Source of the DNA: Phycomyces nitens
Lineage: Eukaryota > Mucoromycota > Mucoromycetes > Mucorales > Phycomycetaceae
NCBI GenBank assembly: GCA_022702545.1
Contig: JAHRBC010000003.1
Coordinates: 6,324,001-6,388,000 of the forward strand
DNA length: 64,000 nt
Direction: 5' to 3'
Both the position numbers and the translations under genes were made by a program. A model generated the notes under the pieces. It saw only the letters and a list, made by a program, of their open reading frames with translations. It was not told the origin of the DNA and ran no database searches. Below, piece after piece: positions 56,700 to 64,000 of the stretch (position 1 is its first letter; each line of letters begins with the position of its first letter).

Positions 56700-58064
56700 A
56701 TGGTCGACCGGCCTCAATATATCAATAACTCTGATACCATCAGTCCAGTATTTGATTTATCTGTGGTCAAGCATTTAAAAGGGTCTGAAATGGTTTCGTC
56801 CAACAAGACAGAAACATCAAAAGGGTACAACTACCCAACCAAAGATTTGAACTCTGGAGAAGATCAAAGAATATCAATCCTCGAATCCATCCGAGTGACC
56901 AAAAACGAGATTGAGAATGTTCAGAAGGATATGTACAAGTATATCTTTGGTCAGGGCCAACCAACCCTCGAAGATCTACTGAATGAAGAGATGCTTCAAA
57001 AGCGAGAAAGGTTTCTGAGATCTAGGCTAGAGATTCTCCTTGATGAACAACGCGAGGAAGAAGAAAGATATATCAGGCTTAAAAACAGTGAAGCTCAACC
57101 AAAGCAATCCATAAGACGAGCAACCTTGAGTTTGTCATTGGAAGACGTCCCCAGGTTCCAGATCAGTAGTATGAACAAGGAGTACTTCCCTGGCAAAGAA
57201 GTCTACGAGGATGTAGCCTCTTTTGCCACTGCTTATGAGCTCTTTTTGGTCGTAACCGAACTTGACAAAAACGATGGATGGAAAAAATTTCTAGCCCTGG
57301 TTTTCCATCCAACTTTTGAGTTTTGGGTCAAGGAAAAGCTTAGCCTGGCTAGCACATGGCAAGAAGGAAAGAAAATGATAGAGGAAAAGTTCACCTCCAA
57401 CATCACTCGCGGCAAAAACCGACTAAATGTGATGTTTATGAAGATCAATGAGGGCGAAAGCGTGGAAGAATACTCTATGCGATTCTTGACAAAGGCTACC
57501 AATGCTGGTTTCGACAGCGAAGACACCACTTTGGGAGAAGTGTTCTTAAATGGACTCCCATCAGAATGGTACGACTTTATCTATACCAACCTAAACACCG
57601 ATAGAGAAGATGGCAGCTATATCAAGACCGTCGAGCAAGTAACAAAGGCTGCCAAACGTGTGTCAATCCCCCATTTCGACCAAGAAGGCAAGAGAAAGTT
57701 TGTGGGAGAGGCTCGCAAATTCTTCTGTAGTGCCCATGGTGCATATGCGGCAGATCATAATGAAGACTCTTGTTATTCATACCAGCAAGGCAAGCGAGTA
57801 AGGAGAGAATACCTCGAGAACAATTCCAGCACGCATAAACAGCAGGCTTCACCCATAGCCAATGAACGCACTTGCATTTATTGCACCAAACCGTTCTTCC
57901 GTGGCCATACGTGCGAGGCTTTTTATGCTAAATTCCCAGAAAAAAGACCTTCCGTCTTTGGGGGAAAGAACGCCCCCCTCGGCAGTTGGCAGAGGAATAA
58001 ATTGACTCCTAAACCAAAAAACAACAACAAAAACGGCGGACTTTCTCACCCTAGCAGACAGTAA
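56700..58064 (+). CDS. Ty3-type Gag-like protein, intact (454 aa)
   Basis: This is a retrotransposon Gag protein: a capsid-like core and one zinc knuckle. The start is the ATG at 56700 (MVDRPQYINNSD). Residues about 60-140 form a coiled coil (SILESIRVTKNEIENVQKDM, RSRLEILLDEQREEEERY). The Gag core at about 165-320 has TYR-like helices with FATAYELFLVV, WVKEKLSLASTW, ESVEEYSMRFLTKATNAG and VFLNGLPSEWYDFIY. A knuckle-like CIYCTKPFFRGHTC and a basic Asn/Lys-rich tail follow. The ORF is fully open although the element around it has lost polymerase, RNase H and integrase. No LTRs were recognised. It could be a very recent deletion derivative or a retained stand-alone Gag gene. Confidence 0.8.
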   Translation: MVDRPQYINNSDTISPVFDLSVVKHLKGSEMVSSNKTETSKGYNYPTKDLNSGEDQRISILESIRVTKNEIENVQKDMYKYIFGQGQPTLEDLLNEEMLQKRERFLRSRLEILLDEQREEEERYIRLKNSEAQPKQSIRRATLSLSLEDVPRFQISSMNKEYFPGKEVYEDVASFATAYELFLVVTELDKNDGWKKFLALVFHPTFEFWVKEKLSLASTWQEGKKMIEEKFTSNITRGKNRLNVMFMKINEGESVEEYSMRFLTKATNAGFDSEDTTLGEVFLNGLPSEWYDFIYTNLNTDREDGSYIKTVEQVTKAAKRVSIPHFDQEGKRKFVGEARKFFCSAHGAYAADHNEDSCYSYQQGKRVRREYLENNSSTHKQQASPIANERTCIYCTKPFFRGHTCEAFYAKFPEKRPSVFGGKNAPLGSWQRNKLTPKPKNNNKNGGLSHPSRQ

Positions 58065-58124
58065 ATGCCTGTTGCAATACGGTGGTAGACCTCATTTGAG
58101 AGTGAGGACTGCAAGTCTATTAAG

Positions 58125-58247
58125 ATGAATTTGGAAGCAGACCAACTCAAAAGAATGATACAGACACCCATTGTCATAAAAGGAACCAAACTCATGGCAA
58201 TATACGAATATTGTGCAGATACAAGCTATATCAATTTATACAATTAA
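58125..58247 (+). pseudogene. Remnant of a retroelement aspartic protease
   Basis: A 40-codon stretch just after Gag resembles the start of a Ty3-type protease (TPIVIKGTKLMAIY then ADTSYINL). The place of the catalytic Asp-Thr-Gly reads EYC, and the frame ends soon after. Nothing of reverse transcriptase or integrase follows. Confidence 0.5.
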
Positions 58248-58496
58248 TAAAAATGTTTTCCCAAGAAACAGCAATCCTAAGCAATAAGACTATGAAGACC
58301 ATTGTAGTACTGTATGGAAATGGGGGTTTCTATTGTGTTTTTTTTTGTCAATTTGAACTAGTAGACTTTTGATCATACAGTCACATGCAGTCGATTTACA
58401 TCCATTTGACAAATATATCAAACTTGTGCCTTTTTCTAAATGACATTCTATTAACCAAAAAAAAAGAAAGAAAGAAACATATCCAAAGAATCAGAG

Positions 58497-58530
<34 letters not shown>

Positions 58531-58899
58531 GGCCATATAAAAACTAATGGGATACTTTCTTTACAAGGTCAGAAATCATTAGTAGATTCCAAACATTGTT
58601 GAGATGCCACAATCTAGTCTGCAACCAATCATCAAACCCATCAAGAATTTTGATTGCCCTTTCCCTCGACATCCTAAAAAAAGATAATTCGAGAGAATCA
58701 ATTTACTTTCTATACCAGCTCAAATTGTCATTAGACACATGTAGATTTAATGCATTAGAAAAACGCTAACATCTTTTTAATCGATTAGACTTTCAATCCT
58801 TCATTACAGAAAATAAGCCTAGACTGACAGAGAGACACAAGACTGGACTTTGGTGGCATGGAGCAAGCATAATATGATAATCCACGGGAAAATGTAATA
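58248..58899. other. Spacer with TA/TG microsatellite
   Basis: This holds a compound (TA)n(TG)n repeat at about 58499-58530 and otherwise AT-rich DNA. No gene is supported. Confidence 0.5.
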
Positions 58900-59340
58900 T
58901 GGTCAGAAAAGTCTTTTGCCTAGAGGGAAAGGATGGCCTCAGGAGAGTACTTTGAGAAATTAGAAAAGGTATGAGGAACGGCATACCATCTCGACAGTGA
59001 AGTTGGGTGGTAGTGATGGGATTATGGTTTGGGCCTTTTACAATCGTGGGACCAGGTACCGTAAGCCAAGATCGATATATTGGCAAATATATATTTCATT
59101 CATGGTTCAAAAATGCTTCCAGAAGTGAGGAGATGGACTTTCCAAGAAGATCATCTAATTTGTTGTAAAAGATATATTCAATTGTGGAAGGATGTCTATC
59201 TGATCAAAAGCGTTGAGTACTATGGTATATAATCCTTATTCGAGTACTATTGAGTATTTATGGAATACTCTAGAGATACTTATTGACAAAACGAGTATCT
59301 TTGTTAAAGGTTCTAAATATCTAAAAGTAAGTTTGGAATA
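58900..59340 (+). mobile_element. Tc1/mariner-like relic, highly decayed
   Basis: In three frames the plus strand retains GGSDGIMVWAF (the GGGSVMVWG block), RRWTFQEDH (second catalytic Asp block) and STIEYLWNTLEIL (third block), in the right order and spacing for a DDE transposase of the Tc1/mariner superfamily. Many stops and frameshifts separate them. It differs from the next relic, so it is another family. Confidence 0.6.
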
Positions 59341-59497
59341 TTAAATACATTTGATTGGTGACATAAAGAGCAGATGCCAAGTTTGTAATAGATGCCAGGG
59401 GAGGTATAAAAAAGTATTAGAGATATGTTTTTATGGCTTTTTTTACGTCCCTTTTTTGTTATTCTTCCCAGAGTATTTTCTACTAACTTAATAACTA

Positions 59498-60573
59498 ATG
59501 TCATCAAGAAATAAAAGAACCGGAAGCCCATCCCCTGGACGCGAGTTGTCTGATTTTGAGCGTGGAGGTATTATTTGGCTCTCTAATACCAACCATACCC
59601 CAACTGAGATTGCAAACTACATGAACATCCCTCGATCGGCAATTAACACCACCATCAAACACTGGAAAGAAACTAGTACAACTAGTACAAAGTCCAGACC
59701 TGGAAGACCAAACAAGCTCAGTGTCACTGATGTTACAAGTCTTTGCTTGAGTGTGAGACGGAATCCGTTTGAAAGTTTTTCATACCACCAAGGAAATTTG
59801 GCAGCCGCAGGTGTCATTGTCTGTAGAGAGACAGTTATCAGATATCTAATAGCAAAGGGCTTCAGATCTTATAAGCCCGTATCAAAGCCTAGCCTTACCA
59901 GCAAACAGAAGAAGAATTGACTGCGTTGGGCTAAAGCTAGAGTCAACTTTAGCGTCGAGGACTGAAGTAGGGTGGTATGGTCAGATGAGTCCAGAGTCAT
60001 GGTGAAGGGCAATGATTCTGACCCATCTGTGATACGTAAACCCGGCGAGAGACATCAAGAAAGACATACCCTTACAATGGAGAAGTATGGAAAAGGTTCT
60101 GTCATGGTATGGGATTGTTTCTGGGCTGGTGGTCTTGGCCCTTTATCGTTTCTTGAAGGCTCTGTTGACCAAGACGCCTATGTCAATTGTTTGTCCAAGG
60201 ACTTCAATTCATGGTACCGGAAATTGAACGAAGAACATGACACAATGTTCACATTCCAAGAAGACGGTGCCAGCTGTCATACTGACTCGTATACGACATG
60301 ATGGAAGAATCGTTGGGAAATTCAGCGATTTGACTACTCCCATCCCAAAGTCCAGATCTCAACCCAATCGAGCATGTGTGGCATACTTTAAAGGCCAAGG
60401 TTTAAGAGATGAAATAGTATATTAGCAATGTTAATGACCGCAAAGCTTGTATTCTTCAGGAGTGGGAGCGGTTAGACCCTGAAGTACTGTATACTCTTGT
60501 CGCAAGTATGCCTGACAGAGCAAGAGCAGTGATCCGTTGTTACTTGTATTTATTAATAAAAACCAACTTTTGA
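59498..60573 (+). pseudogene. Tc1/mariner transposase pseudogene
   Basis: A nearly complete cut-and-paste transposase. The N-terminal helix-turn-helix half (ELSDFERGGIIWLSNTNHTPTEIANYMNI, then GRPNKLSVTD) is open from the ATG at 59498 to a TGA at 59918. The same frame continues through two more stops (59963 and 60299). Catalytic blocks are VVWSDESR, FQEDGASCHT and, after a frameshift near 60340, SPDLNPIEHVWHTLKAKV, giving a D, D, E triad. The C-terminus (VASMPDRARAVIR) ends at about 60573. No terminal inverted repeats were found. The three in-frame stops sit where Arg, Trp and probably Arg are expected. The element is inactive. Confidence 0.85.
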
Positions 60574-61309
60574 ACTAGTTAGCAAGATTGAGATAAGTAT
60601 GAAAAGATATAATAATGTACCGATTATGAGTCGTTGGTTGAAATAGACAAAGTAATGAGAATCGAAAGAATAGAGAAGAAAGGGGAAGAGAATAAGAAAG
60701 TAGACTAATTGGAAGTATTAACAATTGGGACGAAATCATGTAACACTATCTTGAAAGTTGCAACCCTAAATGGATTAATACAATAGTCATGATTGTCCAC
60801 TTCAGCAGTTATAAAGGCTCATGGTGGCCACACCATGTATTAATATCATTTTTATTATTATTTTATCAATATATATATATATATATATATATTAATCAAA
60901 GTATAAAACCAAAGTTTTAATATACTTGCTATCTTTGTTCAGAAGATATATGTTAAAGAAGTTGGTATATAGTCTTTTGGAACTAGAAATTGAACAAATT
61001 TGGCAGTGATTTCTTTGGTGGGAGTGTAGAAAGTTGGACCACATTTGGACATAATTCCTTGATAAAATAATTAAAAAGGAACATAATAAACAACATCAAG
61101 ATAAATCGCAATTTGTCTTTACTACTAATATAGTCTGTAACAATCAGATAACATGATAAGTAACCCGCGTAGCAAGAGAGAGCGCGGCCATAGACTGTAC
61201 TATTCTCCAAGGCGAGAAAGTACCCGAGAACGACAATCTTCTCGTTAACGAAAAACCACACCGACCCAAAGGCACAGCTCACAATAGCATAATTGGAGAT
61301 GTCTTATTA
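60574..61309. other. Spacer with TA run
   Basis: This lies downstream of the transposase pseudogene. A (TA)n run lies near 60869-60892. A 99-codon hydrophobic ORF on the minus strand (60983-61282) has no family that I recognise and no splice support; I do not call it a gene. Confidence 0.4.
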
Positions 61310-62118
61310 AAATGAATTTGCCAATTCCAGGCGATAGAGGTACTGGAACCAAACTTTCCATGAAACTAAAAGGAGCTTCCAAACTTATTAATGAGCGAAA
61401 TCAAAGGCATTTATTAAAAAGAAATGAAGTTTCATATTGCAATACTTAGAATTGGCTTTCGGTAATCACTCTAAATAAACCAGCCAGAGATGGGATCGTG
61501 TCATCTGGAGCAATGTCAAAATTCATGTCTTTTTCTAAAGACAGAAACACGAGAATTTACCACCAAGTTGAAAAGTATAAATAAAGACTGCATAAGGCCA
61601 GGAATTCAGTTTTGTAGAGGCTCAACCATGCTCTGGTGATGAATATGAACAGGAGACGTAGGCCCTTTAAGACAATTAAGAACACACTTGGCCACTATGG
61701 GCATATGAATCTGTTTGGATGAAAACTTGTTCGATTTTTTAGGTAAATTAAATAAAGAATAAAGAATAGAGAGCTTATTTATCAAGAATATAATTCTAAA
61801 TTCAAAAGTCAAGGCTTGCAGAAAAGTGTGGAAAAGGCTCAGGATGTACCAATAATGATACTTTTTTTTTCAAACAGTCTAGATCTCAGCCCCGTTGAAA
61901 ATATATGTGCATACCATAGATCTATGGTAAGAGCAATAGCACTAGAACTAAACAATATTGAGGAGCTGGATATTTCAATTCATCACATACGGAAGAAAAT
62001 ACCAGTAAAAATATGCGAGAGATATTATATGCCCATGCCAAATTGCATACCTGAGGCAATGTGTAGTGGCACAACAAAATACCAATGTTTTAATAAACAT
62101 AACTTTTTACATTTTTAA
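61310..62118 (+). mobile_element. Third Tc1/mariner-like relic
   Basis: The N-terminal part is weak. RWDRVIWSNVKIHVFF (around 61490-61540) matches the first catalytic block, followed by RQKHENLPPS. At the 3' end, SLDLSPVENICAYHR (around 61875-61920) matches the third block. It ends with a typical transposase C-terminus (NNIEELDISIHHI, CIPEAMCSGTTKY) before a stop at 62116-62118. The central block is not readable. It is inactive and older than the pseudogene at 59498. Confidence 0.6.
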
Positions 62119-62355
62119 AGTATATATATATATATCCATACAAGTATATTAAAGGAAGAAACCTAGGATAATAATAAAAAATTGTATTTATTTGGTAGAA
62201 TCTTGGACCTCTTCATTTTTGGACTGGGTCTCCAAACAGCCCTCAAGAGTGTTTGTGGCGGGTGTTACAATTAAATTGGTCAGAAAAGATAAAAATACTT
62301 TCAAAAGGCCAGTATTATCCTCAGAGTATCTCTCTGCTTGAAATATCATCTTATT

Positions 62356-64000
62356 ATGCTTTTATCCGACTTTCCACAAGAGATCTTGGAAAAATTCGTA
62401 CGTTTTCTTTCCCACAATGACAAGCTCTCTTGCTCTTTGGTCTGCAAGTCATGGAAAGAGATCTTCCACGGTTATCTATACTCTAATCTGGCCATAAAGT
62501 CCAGAACAGCCTTCAATGACCTTGTAAATCCACCCCGGGATAAAAAATCCATCCGTTTAGAAAGCAGGCACCTTGTACGATATATGCGCATAGGCTACTT
62601 TTCTGAGCTGACGGACGACGAAATCCACGCACTACAGAAAGTTTTTCCAAATGTAAAGTGCATTTATTTCGTACCAGATTCTATAAGCCCGAGACAGTTT
62701 GGAATTACTAGTGATTGGCATCCCTGGAGATTACTGAGAGAATTCAACATCTCTTTCGAGTATCTATATATACCTGACATTGAGAATAAGCTTATTAAAA
62801 TACTCCAGTGCTTACCCCTCTTGATACGACTGGAGATTGTTGATAGATTTTGGAAGCCAAACCAGATTATATTCTCATTGGACAACATTGAAATCATTCA
62901 TTCGCATCTGAAGCACCTCGAACATTTTAGGCTACACGTAAATCTATTGAACCTTTCTGACGCCGACCTTGAACGCATACCACAAGTATCACTAGCCACA
63001 AATATGATAATCTTGGACACATCTTCCAATAAGACGGACCATCGGTGGCTATGTTATTTTGCTCGCAAATATTCCAATCTACACACACTCGAATTCTCTA
63101 CAGACATCAGAATACCCTATAGCGACGAACAAAGGGACAGCATAATAACATTATTCCAACAAGTGCCTCAGGCATTCAAATACCTAACAAAATTAAATCT
63201 TCAGTATCGCAATTGTATTGGGAGAGACACTTTACTTTTCTGCAAAATGATCAGATATCACGACATACCGTTAAAAGATATTCATATCGACATCAGACTA
63301 CCATATGGGACTTATACTCCTGGCAGGAGATATACTCTCTGTAAAAATATACCAGAAATATGCCTATCAAAATTCTCGAATACCATAAAATCATTCCATG
63401 TGGCATGTCAAACTAAAAATGCAATTCCAACCGACTTGATGAAGATCAAGGACAAACTTTACGGTTTGGTTGAACTGAGTCTCAACATTCCAACAGAACC
63501 AATGGATCTAGATACTCTTCTCTGTGCAGCACCTCTCTTGAAATCACTTGGTCTCAGCAATACCCATATCAAGGTTAAAGATCAACTCTACGGCTCAAAG
63601 AGATTTGTACTCCAGTCATTCAAAGGGTACGAATTGAAAATCACATCAGACGTTCTCCGGTTTCTGTCCTTCCATTGCAGAGACTTTAATGAGCTGGACT
63701 TGGGTAAAGTATCAGTATATGGAAGCCTTACGACACCCGGATACCAGTTTATCGACATGAGCTACAGCCGCTTAAAGAACTTGCAAATAAAAAATACAGA
63801 ATTTATTATACAACACGACAAGGAATCCACGGAAAGTGTGAAAAGTCTTATTACTCGGGCAGCTAAAGATACTCCTCCAAAGAAAGGTGGCGATCCTAAT
63901 TCATTGCCTGCTTTTATTGAAGCACCCGGCAAAGCTTATAATCACTGGTTTTACATTGATTCTGAAAACGGTACGTATGAACTTTCAAAATCACACGGCT
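62356..64000 (+). CDS. F-box/LRR-like protein, copy G, cut by window end
   Basis: This is the seventh family member, open for 548 codons from the ATG at 62356 to the edge of the window. The F-box is LSDFPQEILEKFVRFLSHNDKLSCSLVCKSWKEIF. LRR-like blocks follow the same order as in B-F (CLPLLIRLEI, RWLCYFARKYSNLHTLEF, KVKDQLYGSKRFVLQSF, ITSDVLRFLSFHCRDFNEL), then PGYQFIDMSYSRL and LITRAAKDTPPK. It is the most divergent intact copy: VSLATNM replaces the VSPATNM seen in C, E and F, and GYQFID replaces GCQFID. About 55-60 C-terminal residues should lie beyond the window. The shared upstream motif is not seen before it, although the last 20 bp before the ATG resemble copy B. Confidence 0.85.
   Translation, partial: MLLSDFPQEILEKFVRFLSHNDKLSCSLVCKSWKEIFHGYLYSNLAIKSRTAFNDLVNPPRDKKSIRLESRHLVRYMRIGYFSELTDDEIHALQKVFPNVKCIYFVPDSISPRQFGITSDWHPWRLLREFNISFEYLYIPDIENKLIKILQCLPLLIRLEIVDRFWKPNQIIFSLDNIEIIHSHLKHLEHFRLHVNLLNLSDADLERIPQVSLATNMIILDTSSNKTDHRWLCYFARKYSNLHTLEFSTDIRIPYSDEQRDSIITLFQQVPQAFKYLTKLNLQYRNCIGRDTLLFCKMIRYHDIPLKDIHIDIRLPYGTYTPGRRYTLCKNIPEICLSKFSNTIKSFHVACQTKNAIPTDLMKIKDKLYGLVELSLNIPTEPMDLDTLLCAAPLLKSLGLSNTHIKVKDQLYGSKRFVLQSFKGYELKITSDVLRFLSFHCRDFNELDLGKVSVYGSLTTPGYQFIDMSYSRLKNLQIKNTEFIIQHDKESTESVKSLITRAAKDTPPKKGGDPNSLPAFIEAPGKAYNHWFYIDSENGTYELSKSHG

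Noticed and set aside
60983..61282. 99-codon hydrophobic ORF on the minus strand
   Set aside because: Hydrophobicity follows from AT-rich codons; no homologous family or signal that I can name.

Overview
The window is nuclear DNA of a filamentous fungus, most likely an early-diverging one (Mucoromycota, probably Mucorales-like). The host DNA is AT-rich. The genes carry many short introns of about 50-70 bp with GTAAGT-type donors. The gene set fits such a fungus: UTP21, a heterotrimeric G-protein beta subunit, a TFB1M-type mitochondrial rRNA methyltransferase, PalC, Hsp104, AP180, the complex I 30 kDa subunit, a long-chain alcohol oxidase and an endonuclease III. The lineage is inferred from gene content and architecture; no species is claimed.

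Layout. Positions 1-8.7 kb hold UTP21 (cut by the left edge), G-beta, a conserved-looking 147-aa protein divergent from a tiny membrane protein, and a 77-aa coiled-coil protein. Positions 9.9-11.8 kb hold a frameshifted F-box/LRR gene. Positions 12.5-14.2 kb hold the first copy of a dispersed non-coding repeat. Positions 15-31 kb are an ordinary gene-dense block: TFB1M, palC, hsp104, AP180, NDUFS3, a single-pass membrane protein, a bHLH factor and a fatty alcohol oxidase. Positions 31-34.4 kb are gene-poor and contain a roughly 500-bp near-perfect foldback element. NTH1 follows, then the second copy of the dispersed repeat (36.3-38.2 kb), which carries a 200-bp insertion absent from the first copy.

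Positions 38.7-64 kb are an accessory region built from one family of about 605-residue F-box/leucine-rich proteins. Copies B and C, and D and E, are tail-to-tail pairs that share their intergenic spacer; C and D are head-to-head. Copy F follows a roughly 5.3-kb GC-richer LINE inserted in the array, and copy G runs off the right edge. Six of the seven copies share a promoter-proximal motif 90-120 bp upstream of the start codon. Between F and G lie a Gag-only Ty3-like remnant and three decayed Tc1/mariner-like elements.

The most interesting items are the F-box array with its co-duplicated regulatory flanks and signs of gene conversion; the dispersed repeat, whose 459-bp core differs at only 2 positions between copies while its flanks have drifted, and which contains a TATA-like box and a 39-codon ORF; two GC-AG introns in unrelated genes; and an 11-nt microexon in NTH1. 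All exon coordinates were derived by reading splice signals and frame continuity by eye. No transcript data or database searches were available.
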